Shown here: positions 28,657 through 38,395 of the stretch, in pieces | Layout of the letters: every line of letters begins with the position of its first letter | How positions within the stretch are numbered: the first letter of the stretch is position 1 | Assembly (NCBI RefSeq): GCF_002741985.1 | Contig: NZ_APHW01000009.1 | Span: forward strand, 3-64,002 | Direction: 5' to 3' | Source: Vibrio rotiferianus CAIM 577 = LMG 21460 | GTDB taxonomy: Bacteria; Pseudomonadota; Gammaproteobacteria; Enterobacterales; Vibrionaceae | DNA: 64,000 bases | Translations under genes and position numbers: made by a program | The notes under the pieces: generated by a model | What the model saw: only the letters and a program-made list of their open reading frames with translations | The model's database searches: none | Told to the model about the DNA's origin: nothing

Positions 28657-30582
28657 ATGATCGCAAAAACCTTTTCCTCTGATGGTGCGCTAGGTAAAGC
28701 TATACCTGGTTTTCAAGCTCGTCAGCCCCAAATCGATATGGCAGAAGCCGTCAGCAGTGCGATCAAAGACCAAACTCAGCTGGTGGTTGAAGCAGGGACG
28801 GGAACAGGTAAAACCTTCGCTTACCTTGTGCCTGCGTTATTGAGTGGCAAAAAAGTCATCATCAGTACCGGGTCTAAGAACTTACAAGAGCAGCTATATC
28901 ATCGTGACCTGCCGTTGATGGTGAATGCGTTGGGATTCTATGGTCAAGTAGCATTGTTAAAAGGTCGCTCTAACTACCTTTGTTTAGATCGCTTAAGTCG
29001 ACAGATGGTCGAAAGCCACACCAACGAAGCAGATCCAACACTGCTGACTCAATTGGTCAAGGTACGCTCTTGGTCTTCGGAAACGAAAACGGGCGATTTA
29101 GGAGATTGTGAAGATCTGCCTGAAGACAGCATGATCATCCCAACCATTACCTCAACCAACGACAACTGCTTAGGCAAAGAGTGTCCGAGCTATACTGATT
29201 GTTTCGTCTTAAAAGCACGTAAACGTGCGATGGATTCGGACATCGTTGTCGTAAACCACCATCTGTTCCTCGCCGATCTTGCGATAAAAGAAACGGGTTT
29301 TGGCGAACTGATCCCTGAGGCAGATGTATTCATCTTCGACGAAGCCCACCAGCTTCCAGATATCGCCAGTGAATACTTCGGACAGTCGATCTCCAGCCGT
29401 CAGATCCAAGAGCTTGCCAAAGACATTGAAATTGCCTACCGCACAGAAGCGAAAGACATGCGTCAACTGCAAAAAGTGGGGGATAAACTGATGCAAAGTG
29501 CCATGGACATGCGCATTGTATTAGGTGAACCCGGTTTTCGTGGCAACTGGCGTGAGGCTCTGCAATCGGAATCGATCAAGCGTGAACTGGTCCGTTTAAT
29601 TGATAGCCTAGATCTTGCCATCGACGTACTAAAACTGGCGTTGGGTAGAAGCCAATTGCTGGATACCGCGTTTGAGCGTGCCAACCTCATCAAAGGTCGG
29701 ATCGACAGAGTGTGTGACGTAGACATCACCGGTTATTCCTACTGGTACGATACTTCTCCGCGCCATTTCGCCCTGCACATTACACCGCTTTCGGTGGCGG
29801 ATAAATTCCATGAGCAAATCGAAATCAAACAAGGTGCGTGGATTTTTACCTCAGCAACCCTTGCTGTCTCTGGTGACTTCAAGCACTTTACTGAACGCTT
29901 AGGGCTGAAGCCAAAACAACAGTTTTCCCTGCCTTCTCCGTTTGATTACGAGCAGCAAGCGCGTTTATGTGTACCTCGTTATTTGCCTGAGCCAAACAGC
30001 CCAGGCTTAGCCGACAAACTGGTGCGAATGCTCGCGCCTGTCATTGAAGAGAATGACGGACGTTGTTTCTTCTTATGTACTTCGCACAGCATGATGCGTG
30101 AGCTAGGAGAGCGCTTCCGTGAAGTGCTGGACTTGCCAGTACTCATGCAAGGTGAGATGAGTAAACAGAAGACCCTAGCCGAGTTTATGGAGCTGGGTAA
30201 TGCACTGCTGGTGGCCACTGGTGCATTTTGGGAAGGGATAGATGTTAGAGGTGATGCACTGAGCTGTGTTATCATCGATAAATTACCGTTTACAGCCCCT
30301 GATGATCCATTGCTTAAGGCACGTATTGAAGATTGTCGGTTACGTGGTGGTGAGCCATTTGCAGAAGTGCAAATTCCGGACGCCGTTATCACGTTAAAAC
30401 AAGGGGTAGGGCGTTTGATTCGAGATCAGAAAGATCACGGTGCATTAATCATTTGTGACAACCGTTTGGTCACACGAGATTATGGTGGGATCTTTTTAGC
30501 AAGTTTACCTCCGATCCCAAGAACAAGAGATCTAGAACGAATCAAAACATTCCTAAAAGCCGAACAAGATAGCCAGTCATAG
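28657..30582 (+). CDS. yoaA: ATP-dependent DNA helicase of the DinG/XPD family (YoaA)
   Basis: A 641-residue superfamily 2 Fe-S helicase, 5'-3' polarity by family, implicated in DNA repair with the polymerase III chi subunit in E. coli. Motif I is EAGTGTGKTFAYL (residues about 44-56), the DEAH box is FDEAHQLP near residue 227, and the Fe-S cysteines are one in NYLCLDR near residue 109 and three in CLGKECPSYTDC (about 170-181). Motif VI QGVGRLIRDQKDHG lies near residue 583. It begins GTG or ATG close to 28657 and is followed by tsaB after 42 bp. Confidence 0.94.
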   Translation: MIAKTFSSDGALGKAIPGFQARQPQIDMAEAVSSAIKDQTQLVVEAGTGTGKTFAYLVPALLSGKKVIISTGSKNLQEQLYHRDLPLMVNALGFYGQVALLKGRSNYLCLDRLSRQMVESHTNEADPTLLTQLVKVRSWSSETKTGDLGDCEDLPEDSMIIPTITSTNDNCLGKECPSYTDCFVLKARKRAMDSDIVVVNHHLFLADLAIKETGFGELIPEADVFIFDEAHQLPDIASEYFGQSISSRQIQELAKDIEIAYRTEAKDMRQLQKVGDKLMQSAMDMRIVLGEPGFRGNWREALQSESIKRELVRLIDSLDLAIDVLKLALGRSQLLDTAFERANLIKGRIDRVCDVDITGYSYWYDTSPRHFALHITPLSVADKFHEQIEIKQGAWIFTSATLAVSGDFKHFTERLGLKPKQQFSLPSPFDYEQQARLCVPRYLPEPNSPGLADKLVRMLAPVIEENDGRCFFLCTSHSMMRELGERFREVLDLPVLMQGEMSKQKTLAEFMELGNALLVATGAFWEGIDVRGDALSCVIIDKLPFTAPDDPLLKARIEDCRLRGGEPFAEVQIPDAVITLKQGVGRLIRDQKDHGALIICDNRLVTRDYGGIFLASLPPIPRTRDLERIKTFLKAEQDSQS

Positions 30583-30624
30583 AGTGGCCTTAATTACATT
30601 TAGAACAGAGTTATAGAGAGTCAA

Positions 30625-31326
30625 ATGAGCGCAAAAATTCTTGCTATCGATACTGCAACAGAAAATTGTTCTGTTGCATTATTAGTGGGTGATAAAGTGA
30701 TTTCACGTAGTGAAGTTGCACCTCGCGATCACACCAAGAAAGTGCTACCAATGGTAGATGAACTTCTGAAAGAAGCCGGTTTGACCCTTCAAGAGTTGGA
30801 TGCGCTTGCGTTTGGTCGTGGTCCGGGCAGCTTTACTGGTGTTCGTATCGGTATTGGTATTGCACAAGGCTTAGCATTTGGTGCAGACCTACCAATGATT
30901 GGCGTTTCAACACTTGCAGCCATGGCGCAAGGCAGCTACCGCCGACACGGTGCGACTGATGTTGCGGTTGCAATTGATGCACGTATGAGTGAAGTTTATT
31001 GGGCTCGTTATACTCGTCAAGAGAATGGCGAATGGGTAGGAGTGGATGCAGAATGCGTGATTCCACCTGCGCGTTTAGCCGAAGAAGTACAAGCTGACGA
31101 TAATACATGGACAACCGCGGGTACAGGTTGGGATGCATACCAAGATGAGTTAGGTCAACTTCGATTGAATCTAACTGCTGGTGAGGTACTTTACCCTGAT
31201 TCGCAAGACATTGTTATTTTGGCGAAACAGGAGCTGGAGAAAGGCAATACCGTCCCAGTCGAAGAGTCGAGCCCAGTTTATCTGCGCGACAATGTGACTT
31301 GGAAGAAGCTACCAGGTCGCGAATAA
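30625..31326 (+). CDS. tsaB: tRNA t6A synthesis protein TsaB
   Basis: A 233-residue ASKHA-fold partner of TsaD, needed for N6-threonylcarbamoyladenosine at position 37 of ANN-decoding tRNAs. Family motifs: [17 protein letters not shown] at the N-terminus, [13 protein letters not shown] near residue 47, and [23 protein letters not shown] near residue 63. The length is the usual one. It has an AGAG-type ribosome site. It probably shares a transcript with yoaA, and the next gene starts 53 bp beyond, after a small stem (GGGCGAAGTTTACTTCGCCC at 31341-31360). Confidence 0.96.
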   Translation: MSAKILAIDTATENCSVALLVGDKVISRSEVAPRDHTKKVLPMVDELLKEAGLTLQELDALAFGRGPGSFTGVRIGIGIAQGLAFGADLPMIGVSTLAAMAQGSYRRHGATDVAVAIDARMSEVYWARYTRQENGEWVGVDAECVIPPARLAEEVQADDNTWTTAGTGWDAYQDELGQLRLNLTAGEVLYPDSQDIVILAKQELEKGNTVPVEESSPVYLRDNVTWKKLPGRE

Positions 31327-31379
31327 TCCTTATTGAGTTAGGGCGAAGTTTACTTCGCCCTAAATAAAGATGGAGCGTT

Positions 31380-31685
31380 ATGGCATCGATAAATGGTTTA
31401 CCTCCTGCGTTGGTTCCCGGTGCAAATCGAACGACGAAAACCAACAAAAAAAGTCAGGTAAAGAAAAGTCAGCAAAAGCAACCCGTTGGCCAACCATCAA
31501 AGGTGGCGAATGCGGTCGCGCACTCCATCAAACAGGTTGATGAATCACAAATACATCGGGCTCAAATTCAATATGATTTGCCTGAAGGACGTGCTCGCAA
31601 AGCCATGGAAGAATATATGGGTGTAATGAACCAAGCGAAAAAAGAGGAACTCGCTCAATTGCTTGGTGTCGATATTTACATCTAA
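31380..31685 (+). CDS. Basic small protein of unknown function
   Basis: A 101-residue protein. The first 50 residues are Lys/Gln/Ser-rich and probably disordered (TTKTNKKSQVKKSQQKQP); the second half is a compact helical part (LPEGRARKAMEEYMGVMNQA then KKEELAQLLGVDIYI). There is no Walker motif, so a ParA-type name would not be supported by the sequence. It has no signal peptide. ATG sits behind GATGGAG. It lies between tsaB and slp, in what looks like one transcription unit. Function unknown. Confidence 0.75.
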   Translation: MASINGLPPALVPGANRTTKTNKKSQVKKSQQKQPVGQPSKVANAVAHSIKQVDESQIHRAQIQYDLPEGRARKAMEEYMGVMNQAKKEELAQLLGVDIYI

Positions 31686-31713
31686 ACTGCAACACAACCT
31701 TTAAAGGGGAAAC

Positions 31714-32271
31714 ATGAACCTATCCAAACGAATTTTATTTACCCTTCTTGTTACGATTGGCTTGTCCGCGTGTAGCTCCCTACCAGAAGAGCTTACTGCG
31801 TCAACAGAACAAGTCATGACAGATTACAAAACCTTCGCAGAATCCCAAGGTCAAGTTAAGGAAGACGTAAGACTCGGCGGCGTTATTGCTCAAGTCGACA
31901 ACTTGAAAGATAAAACCCGTTTGGAAGTTGTGAACCTCCCAATTAGTAAAACTGGTAAACCAAATATTGATAAAGAACCTATTGGCCGCTTTGTTGTATA
32001 TATGGATGGATATTTAGAACCAGTATCGTTTAGCAAAGGCAGGCTGATTACTGTTGTTGGTAAAAGTGCAGGGGAAGAGCAAGGCAAAATCGGTGAGCAC
32101 CCTTACATTTTCCCTGTAGTGAAAGGCGATGGCTACCGCTTATGGAAGATTGAAGAGCGTGTACGCATGTACGATACGCCAACTTACTTCTACCCTTGTT
32201 ACTCCATTAACTGCCGCATGATGCGAAATGATTTTCCGCAAGACGGCAAGGTGATCAAAAAGGTTAAATAG
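31714..32271 (+). CDS. slp: Slp family outer membrane lipoprotein
   Basis: A 185-residue lipoprotein. The signal peptide has the lipobox LSAC (residues about 17-20), giving a mature N-terminal Cys followed by SS, which predicts outer membrane sorting. The body matches the Slp (starvation lipoprotein) family: VRLGGVIAQVDNLKDKTRLEVVNLPI near residue 53, GRFVVYMDGYLEPVSFSKGRLITVVG near residue 90, and a YPCYS segment at the end. AAAGGGG ribosome site. It is 3 bp from the downstream hydrolase start, so the two are cotranscribed. Confidence 0.93.
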   Translation: MNLSKRILFTLLVTIGLSACSSLPEELTASTEQVMTDYKTFAESQGQVKEDVRLGGVIAQVDNLKDKTRLEVVNLPISKTGKPNIDKEPIGRFVVYMDGYLEPVSFSKGRLITVVGKSAGEEQGKIGEHPYIFPVVKGDGYRLWKIEERVRMYDTPTYFYPCYSINCRMMRNDFPQDGKVIKKVK

Positions 32272-32274
32272 TCT

Positions 32275-33132
32275 GTGATTAATGAGCGCCGTTTTGAACT
32301 CCCATGTGGGAGCATGGCTGCCCTAGAGATCGGAAACGAAAAAACGACTGCTTGTTCAGTCGTTTTTCTTCATGGGTGGATGGATAATGCGGGCAGTTTT
32401 AAGGCTCTGATGAATGCTATTCACCAGAGAGCGCCGGAGCTTCACTTGTTAGCAATTGACCTATTTGGTCATGGTCTCTCCAGTCATAAATCCTCCGATA
32501 ATTACTATCCTTTTCATGACTACATTGCTGATTTACACCAACTATTGGATGAATTATCGCCAAACAGACTGGTGTTAGTAGGGCATTCACTAGGCGCATT
32601 AATCGCAAGTTGCTATAGTGCTGTTTTTCCAGAGCAAGTCGAAGCATTAGTGCAAATTGAAGGGGCGGGTCCACTCGCTGAAAACCCTTCAAATAGCGTT
32701 AAACGTCTGCGTAACGGTGTCCTCAGTCGACAACGTCAACGTAACAAACCGGAGCGAGCCATCGCTTCTTTCGATCTGGCGTTAAAGCTACGCATGCAAG
32801 CGAATCACCTGACCGCCGAGCAGTTGATGCCTATCGTAGAGCGCGGAACTGAATGTCGCGATAACCAATGGTTTTGGCGACATGATGCCAAATTAAAATG
32901 CGAGTCTCTTTATCGTATGGCGCAGGATCACGCGAATGCGATCACCAGCCAAATCTGCTGTCCGCACCTGATCATTTTAGGTGACAAAGGATTTCAGCAT
33001 TTACAGTCTAACCAAGTCGATTGGGGAGAAAATCCACCGAATGTGGTTTCTGTCGCAGGTGGGCATCATTGTCATTTAGAGCAAAAGCTCGAGGTCGCAA
33101 AGCGAATTCTTGGTGTAGTTAACAAAATTTAA
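32275..33132 (+). CDS. Alpha/beta hydrolase (serine hydrolase-like)
   Basis: A 285-residue alpha/beta hydrolase fold enzyme. The oxyanion segment FLHGWMDNAGSF lies near residue 31, the nucleophile elbow GHSLGALIAS near residue 102, and the catalytic His in AGGHHCHLE near residue 263. The pattern resembles the MEST/SERHL-like group, with no substrate evident. It starts GTG three bases after slp and is followed by a short inverted repeat (ACGTGCT/AGCACGT, 33150-33165) before fadD, which has its own ribosome site. No signal peptide, so cytoplasmic. Confidence 0.85.
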   Translation: MINERRFELPCGSMAALEIGNEKTTACSVVFLHGWMDNAGSFKALMNAIHQRAPELHLLAIDLFGHGLSSHKSSDNYYPFHDYIADLHQLLDELSPNRLVLVGHSLGALIASCYSAVFPEQVEALVQIEGAGPLAENPSNSVKRLRNGVLSRQRQRNKPERAIASFDLALKLRMQANHLTAEQLMPIVERGTECRDNQWFWRHDAKLKCESLYRMAQDHANAITSQICCPHLIILGDKGFQHLQSNQVDWGENPPNVVSVAGGHHCHLEQKLEVAKRILGVVNKI

Positions 33133-33238
33133 ACAAGTGTTTGAGAGTTACGTGCTCAAGCACGTTTGCTGTGCTGTAATAGTGCTCAAAATAAAAAGGA
33201 CGCTATTTTTTAGCCAGTTATAAACGAGGAGTAACATC

Positions 33239-34930
33239 GTGGATAAACCATGGCTTTCACGTTATCCAAGTGACGTACCTGAAACCATCAATCCAGAGCA
33301 ATATGAGTCTTTGGTAGAAATGTTCGAGCAGTCTGTACAAAAATACGCAGACCAACCGGCATTCATGAACATGGGCTCGGTCATGACCTTCCGCAAATTG
33401 GAAGAGCGTAGCCGCGCATTTGCCGCATACCTACAAAACGAACTGAAGCTGAAAAAGGGTGACCGTGTTGCTCTTATGATGCCAAACCTGCTGCAATACC
33501 CTGTCGCGCTATTTGGTATTTTGCGTGCTGGTTGTATCGCGGTGAACGTGAACCCACTTTACACTCCCCGTGAGCTAGAGCATCAGCTAAACGATGCTGG
33601 CGCAACGGCGATCGTTATCGTTTCTAACTTCGCGAACACACTTGAGCAGATCGTTGAAAACACGCCCGTTAAGCACGTAGTTCTGACCAGCCTTGGTCAA
33701 ATGCTGCCACGTGCGAAAGGCACGCTTGTCGACTTCGTAGTTAAGTACGTGAAAGGTATGGTACCTAAGTACGATCTACCTGGTGCAATCTCAATGCGCA
33801 AAGCGCTGCACAAAGGTCGTCGTCTTCAGTACGTGAAGCCATTTATGTCTGGCGATGATATTGCGTTCCTTCAGTACACTGGTGGTACAACGGGCGTAGC
33901 GAAAGGCGCAATCCTGACGCACCGCAACATGATCGCTAACGTAATGCAGGCGAAAGGCGCGTATGGCCCCGTTCTGTCTCCGGGGCGTGAACTGGTTGTG
34001 ACGGCGTTGCCGCTTTATCACGTATTCGCGCTGACGGTGAACTGTCTACTATTCATCGAAATGGGTGGCAACAACCTACTGATTACCAACCCACGTGATA
34101 TTCCAGGTTTTGTGAAAGAGCTGCAGAAGCACCAGTTCACCGCTATTACCGGTGTAAACACGCTGTTTAATGCATTGGTAAACAACGAAGATTTCCATGA
34201 GCTAGATTTCAGTAACCTTCGCCTAGCAGTAGGTGGTGGTATGGCAGTACAACGCGCGGTTGCAGAGAGTTGGCAGAAAACAACAGGATGTTACCTACTA
34301 GAAGGTTACGGCCTAACAGAATGTTCTCCGCTCGTGGCGGCTTACCCGCATGACCTAGTGGAATATAACGGCTCCATCGGTCTGCCTGTACCATCAACGG
34401 AAGTACGTATCGTTGATGAAGAAGGTAACGGTTTACCAAACACTGAAACCGGTGAGCTTCAAGTTCGTGGTCCTCAAGTTATGCAGGGCTACTGGCAGCG
34501 TCCGGAAGCGACCAAAGAAGTGATCAACGAAGATGGTTGGTTATCGACCGGTGATATCGTTAAGTTTGATGAGGAAGGCTTCCTACACATCGTCGACCGT
34601 AAGAAAGACATGATTCTTGTGTCTGGCTTCAACGTTTACCCGAACGAGATCGAAGACGTGGTTGCTTTGCACGGTAAAGTGCTTGAGGTCGCTGCTATTG
34701 GTCAGCCTCACGAAGTTTCTGGTGAGTTAGTGAAGATTTACGTGGTTAAACGTGATCCAAGCTTAACTAAAGACGAAGTCATTGCACATTGTCGCCAACA
34801 CCTAACTGGCTACAAAGTACCTAAGTTGGTTGAGTTCCGTGAAGATCTACCTAAGACCAACGTAGGCAAGATCCTTCGTCGTGTATTGCGTGAAGAAAAC
34901 GACGCAGAGCTCGCGAAGAAGAGCGCATAA
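33239..34930 (+). CDS. fadD: Long-chain fatty acid-CoA ligase
   Basis: A 563-residue acyl-CoA synthetase of the ANL superfamily that activates fatty acids for beta-oxidation. The P-loop is [16 protein letters not shown] near residue 213, the adenylate-binding GYGLTECSP near residue 358, the [28 protein letters not shown] hinge region (in two parts) near residue 436, and the catalytic Lys in [10 protein letters not shown] near residue 545. It starts GTG behind AACGAGGAG. Length is like E. coli FadD (561). A terminator follows at 34976, immediately before rnd, as in many gammaproteobacteria. Confidence 0.95.
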   Translation: MDKPWLSRYPSDVPETINPEQYESLVEMFEQSVQKYADQPAFMNMGSVMTFRKLEERSRAFAAYLQNELKLKKGDRVALMMPNLLQYPVALFGILRAGCIAVNVNPLYTPRELEHQLNDAGATAIVIVSNFANTLEQIVENTPVKHVVLTSLGQMLPRAKGTLVDFVVKYVKGMVPKYDLPGAISMRKALHKGRRLQYVKPFMSGDDIAFLQYTGGTTGVAKGAILTHRNMIANVMQAKGAYGPVLSPGRELVVTALPLYHVFALTVNCLLFIEMGGNNLLITNPRDIPGFVKELQKHQFTAITGVNTLFNALVNNEDFHELDFSNLRLAVGGGMAVQRAVAESWQKTTGCYLLEGYGLTECSPLVAAYPHDLVEYNGSIGLPVPSTEVRIVDEEGNGLPNTETGELQVRGPQVMQGYWQRPEATKEVINEDGWLSTGDIVKFDEEGFLHIVDRKKDMILVSGFNVYPNEIEDVVALHGKVLEVAAIGQPHEVSGELVKIYVVKRDPSLTKDEVIAHCRQHLTGYKVPKLVEFREDLPKTNVGKILRRVLREENDAELAKKSA

Positions 34931-34975
34931 GCGTATTTCTTTGTGCAACAATCATTTATTGATAATTAATGTTAG

Positions 34976-35003
34976 AATGCCAGCGTTTTGCTGGCATTTT
35001 TTT
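34976..35003 (+). terminator. Terminator-like hairpin plus U-tract between fadD and rnd
   Basis: AATGCCAGC and GCTGGCATT form a 9-bp stem around GTTTT with seven T at 34997-35003. It ends only 14 bases before the rnd start codon, so it is either the fadD terminator, part of the rnd leader, or both. In E. coli a similar leader U-tract is known to be needed for rnd translation. Confidence 0.88.
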
Positions 35004-35017
35004 ATAGCGAGAAGCGT

Positions 35018-36136
35018 GTGAATTATCAAATTATTACTAAAAACAAAGACCTAGAACAAGTTTGCGCTCTAGCTCGAGAAGCAGATGTCGTTATGTTGGA
35101 TACTGAGTTTGTCCGTGTAAGGACTTACTATCCGCAGCTAGGCTTGATTCAGCTTTTCGATGGCAAGCAACTTTCCCTAATTGACCCAACTGAACTTACC
35201 GATATGAGTTCATTTGTTGAGTTACTTAAAGACACCTCAGTACTTAAAGTTCTACACGCATGCGGTGAAGATCTAGAAGTATTCCAAAATGCCTTTGATT
35301 GCACGCCATTCCCAATGGTGGACACTCAACTTATGGCGGCGTTTCTTGGCCACGGGCTTTCAACTGGTTTTGCAACGCTAGTCGAAGAATACCTTGGTGT
35401 GGAACTTGATAAGAGTGAATCTCGCACCGATTGGATGGCACGTCCATTAACACAAAAGCAGCTTGATTATGCCGCAGCGGATGTTCACTACTTGCTGCCT
35501 CTCTATGAGAAGTTGTTCGACAAGGTTACGGAAGCAGGCTGGTGGGAAGCCGTTCAGCAAGAAAGCGACCTACTGGTTTCTAAACGTATTCGTAATACTA
35601 ACCCAGATAACGCCTACCTTGATATTAAAGGTGCTTGGCAGCTAAAACCTCGTGAGTTAGCCGTTCTTAAGCCTCTTGCAACTTGGCGTTACCGCGAAGC
35701 ACTAAAGCGCGATCTTGCGCTGAACTTTATCTTCAAAGAAGGGGACTTGCTCACAGTGGCACGCCTTGGCCTGACGAGTTTCAAGAAGATGGAAGCAGAA
35801 GGTATTGATATTCGCGCAATCAATCGTCATGGTGCGCGTATAGCGGCTATCGTCAAGCAAGCGAAGCTCACTCCAGCCGATGAGTACCCTGCTACTATTG
35901 AACGTTTGATGGATTACCCTGGCTACAAGCAAATCTTCAAGAACATGAAGGACGTAGTGAAAGTAGCGTCTCAAAAATCTGGCTTAGCGACCGAGTTTTT
36001 GGCGTCGAAAAAGCAGATTAACCAAATCATCAGTTGGGTTTGGAAGAAAGATCGTGATCCAGCGAGACTACCGGACGTGATGCAAGGTTGGCGTCTAGAG
36101 TTGCTCGGTGAGAAGATGGATAAGATTCTCAAGTAA
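35018..36136 (+). CDS. rnd: Ribonuclease D
   Basis: A 372-residue 3'-5' exoribonuclease trimming tRNA and other stable RNA ends. The DEDD motifs are visible: DTEFVRVRTYYPQLGLIQL (Exo I, near residue 25), LHACGEDLEVF (Exo II, near 83) and DYAAADVHYLLPLY (Exo III with Tyr, near 149), followed by an HRDC domain. GTG at 35018 was chosen because NYQIITKNKDLEQV is the family start and GCGAGAAG lies upstream; the longer in-frame extension would be translated from the preceding hairpin. Length matches E. coli RNase D (375). Confidence 0.95.
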   Translation: MNYQIITKNKDLEQVCALAREADVVMLDTEFVRVRTYYPQLGLIQLFDGKQLSLIDPTELTDMSSFVELLKDTSVLKVLHACGEDLEVFQNAFDCTPFPMVDTQLMAAFLGHGLSTGFATLVEEYLGVELDKSESRTDWMARPLTQKQLDYAAADVHYLLPLYEKLFDKVTEAGWWEAVQQESDLLVSKRIRNTNPDNAYLDIKGAWQLKPRELAVLKPLATWRYREALKRDLALNFIFKEGDLLTVARLGLTSFKKMEAEGIDIRAINRHGARIAAIVKQAKLTPADEYPATIERLMDYPGYKQIFKNMKDVVKVASQKSGLATEFLASKKQINQIISWVWKKDRDPARLPDVMQGWRLELLGEKMDKILK

Positions 36137-36160
36137 GCACTACTCAAAACAAGATAAACG

Positions 36161-36192
36161 AAAAAGGTTGGCAAATAGGCCAACCTTTTTTT
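36161..36192 (+). terminator. Terminator after rnd
   Basis: AAAAAGGTTGGC and GCCAACCTTTTT form a 12-bp stem around AAATAG, followed by TT. The left A-run also allows use by minus-strand transcripts from minCDE. Confidence 0.92.
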
Positions 36193-36362
36193 GTAACACG
36201 CATTTGTATTTTGCCTGAAGTTCTCATCTTACGACGCTAAGCCATCGAGTCGTTCCAGAGAATCTAGCGAACTGCAAGAATCTAAATGAGACTAGGAGTC
36301 TACTCACAGCTCGCTCGCTTTCAAGCCAAAGCCATATCTCAACAATCCGATCGCCCTGGTAA

Positions 36363-36404
36363 CAGATTCTGAATCACGCTCGTTCCTCGCTGTTCAGAAT
36401 GACG
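36363..36404. repeat. Palindromic intergenic repeat, copy 5
   Basis: CAGATTCTGAATCACG then CTCGTTCCTCGCTG then TTCAGAATGACG, the same family as the copies near 1783, 24273, 27046 and 27148. It lies in the roughly 300-bp gene-free gap between rnd and minE, which otherwise holds only the terminator. Confidence 0.6.
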
Positions 36405-36438
36405 AAGAGGAGGGTACTCAGGCAAAGTCGAAAAGTAA

Positions 36439-36701
36439 TTACTTCTCGTCTTCTGGCAACTTCACGTTGAGCTCAAGAACGGAAATATCATCGTCTTTGT
36501 GCTCAAACGTCAGGTCAACCATGTTCGGGTCAATCGCCACGTACTTACTGATCACTTTAAGGATGTCTTCCTTAAGTTGCGGTAGGTATGAAGGCGCAGG
36601 ATCATCTTGCTACGACGTTCCGCCACGATGATTTGTAAACGCTCTTTCGCTAGGCTTGCTGATGCTTTCTTCTGAGGTCGGAAAAATTCCAATAGTGACA
36701 T
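36439..36701 (-). pseudogene. minE: minE with a 1-bp frameshift at codon 33
   Basis: Cell-division topological specificity factor, broken in this sequence. From ATG 36701 (GGAGG just upstream, 2 bp after the minD stop) the frame reads [20 protein letters not shown] and on to AERRSK, normal MinE up to residue 32. It then shifts into 17 foreign residues and a stop. In the next frame the normal MinE sequence resumes at once ([20 protein letters not shown] ... [10 protein letters not shown]) to the TAA at 36439. The span is 263 nt, one short of 87 codons plus stop. One base, probably an A, is missing near 36603-36608. The anti-MinCD region is kept; the dimerisation and topological specificity region is lost. 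Sequencing error is possible. Confidence 0.9.
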
Positions 36702-36703
36702 TA

Positions 36704-37516
36704 TTAGCCTCCAAATAGTCGTTTAAAGAGTCCTTTCTTCTCCTCAGTAAGGAAACGAAATTCAACTTGCTCACCCAGTAGGCGGTCAACGGTATCTGAG
36801 TACGCCATACCAGCATCTGTATTCTCATCAAAAATAACAGGAACACCTTTGTTTGATGCATTCAATACAGCTTGGCTTTCAGGAATAACACCAAGTAGGG
36901 AAATATGCAGGATCTCTTCTACATCTTGAACGCTCAGCATTTCACCTTGGTTTACACGGCCAGGGTTGTAGCGAGTTAGTAGAAGGTGCTGCTTCACTGG
37001 CTCTAAACCTTGCTCAGCGCGAAGTGATTTAGAATCAAGAATACCAAGAATACGGTCTGAATCGCGTACTGAAGAGACTTCAGGGTTGGTTGTTACGATC
37101 GCTTCATCGGCGTAGTAAAGCGCCATTAGGGCACCTTGCTCGATACCTGCTGGAGAGTCACAGATAATGAAATCGAAACCCATCTCACCCATCTCGTTGA
37201 ACACACGTTGTACACCGTCTCTAGTCAGTGCATCTTTATCTCGAGTTTGAGAAGCAGGAAGAATAAACAGGTTATCGGTACGTTTGTCTTTGATCAACGC
37301 TTGGTTCAGCGTTGCCTCACCATTAATAACGTTAACGAAATCATAAACAACGCGACGTTCGCAGCCCATGATTAAATCGAGATTACGCAGGCCGATATCG
37401 AAATCGATCACCGCTGTCTTTTTACCCTTGAGGGCAAGACCAGAAGCGATGGCTGCGCTAGAAGTGGTTTTACCCACGCCACCCTTACCAGACGTTACAA
37501 CAATAATGCGTGCCAT
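36704..37516 (-). CDS. minD: Septum site-determining ATPase MinD
   Basis: A 270-residue ParA/MinD ATPase that recruits MinC to the membrane and oscillates under MinE control. The deviant Walker A is GKGGVGKT (residues 10-17), switch I is [14 protein letters not shown] near residue 38, and the switch II region [12 protein letters not shown] lies near 115. The C-terminal amphipathic membrane-targeting helix [11 protein letters not shown] is intact. It lies between minC (19 bp upstream) and minE (2 bp downstream). Confidence 0.98.
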   Translation of the reverse strand: MARIIVVTSGKGGVGKTTSSAAIASGLALKGKKTAVIDFDIGLRNLDLIMGCERRVVYDFVNVINGEATLNQALIKDKRTDNLFILPASQTRDKDALTRDGVQRVFNEMGEMGFDFIICDSPAGIEQGALMALYYADEAIVTTNPEVSSVRDSDRILGILDSKSLRAEQGLEPVKQHLLLTRYNPGRVNQGEMLSVQDVEEILHISLLGVIPESQAVLNASNKGVPVIFDENTDAGMAYSDTVDRLLGEQVEFRFLTEEKKGLFKRLFGG

Positions 37517-37535
37517 TTTATTTCCTTTTTAAAAC

Positions 37536-38198
37536 TTAAATCGTGAGAGTCTCAAGATGTAATGATTCTTCTGCTTTACTGATCATTACTTTTTGTTTCC
37601 AGAACTCACTCGCAATTTGATCACTAAGCCAATAGTCACCCGCTATGGAGATTAGCTCAGCTTGTAAATTGTGGCAGATAATTCGAGCTTCGCTTTGTCC
37701 GCTTGCTCCTGCGATTGCACGGCCACGTAATGTTCCGTGAATATGAATAGAGCCATCGGCAATGACTTCAGCCCCTTCGCTAACATGCGCGAGTACGACT
37801 AAATCGCCATCTTTGGCGTATACCTGTTGGCCAGAGCGAACGGGCGTGCGCACCACTTTAGTTGGTGCCATTTTCGCTGGTGCTTTTGCAGGAGATTTAC
37901 TAGCAGACATAATGGCGAAGCCCGCTTCAGAGGCAAGGTTTTGTATGCGTTTGTCTTTGCAACCCGTTACGCCAACCGGAATAAAGCCGGCATCAGCAAT
38001 ACCTTGCTTCAATGCGTTAAAATCAATATCGCCTTCGACTTTTGCTATATTGATCACCAATGGGGCGGACGCAAAAAAAGAAGGAGCTTGAGAAACCTTT
38101 TCTTGCAAAAATTCGACAGTTTTGACGATCTCATTGTCAGAAAGGTGTAAAACAGACAATGTAAAACTGCTACCTTTAAGGTCAGGTGAATGGGTCAT
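37536..38198 (-). CDS. minC: Septum site-determining inhibitor MinC
   Basis: A 220-residue FtsZ polymerisation inhibitor. The N-terminal domain (about 1-105; [18 protein letters not shown] and [15 protein letters not shown]) acts on FtsZ. A Pro/Ala/Lys linker (about 106-120) joins it to the C-terminal beta-helix (about 121-220; [23 protein letters not shown] and [11 protein letters not shown]), which dimerises and binds MinD. The sequence of all domains is intact. It begins the minCDE operon and diverges from ycgL. Confidence 0.97.
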   Translation of the reverse strand: MTHSPDLKGSSFTLSVLHLSDNEIVKTVEFLQEKVSQAPSFFASAPLVINIAKVEGDIDFNALKQGIADAGFIPVGVTGCKDKRIQNLASEAGFAIMSASKSPAKAPAKMAPTKVVRTPVRSGQQVYAKDGDLVVLAHVSEGAEVIADGSIHIHGTLRGRAIAGASGQSEARIICHNLQAELISIAGDYWLSDQIASEFWKQKVMISKAEESLHLETLTI

Positions 38199-38395
38199 CG
38201 TGGACTTCTTGCCTCTGTTGAAAGAGCGTTGCCTTAAACTAGGTATGTCATGTTATATTTCATCCCTTGACGCAGCAAGTTATCTTAAGGGCAAATAAGT
38301 GATTTAATCTCATTTTTGCTATCAAGTTTGCGAGAATTTTACGTTTTTATTTAAATCCGCCCCAAAATGGCGGAAATCAGCACAAAAGGCTTGTC

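Noticed and set aside
31380..31685. ParA-like chromosome partitioning protein
   Set aside because: There is no Walker A or ATPase core in this 101-residue protein.
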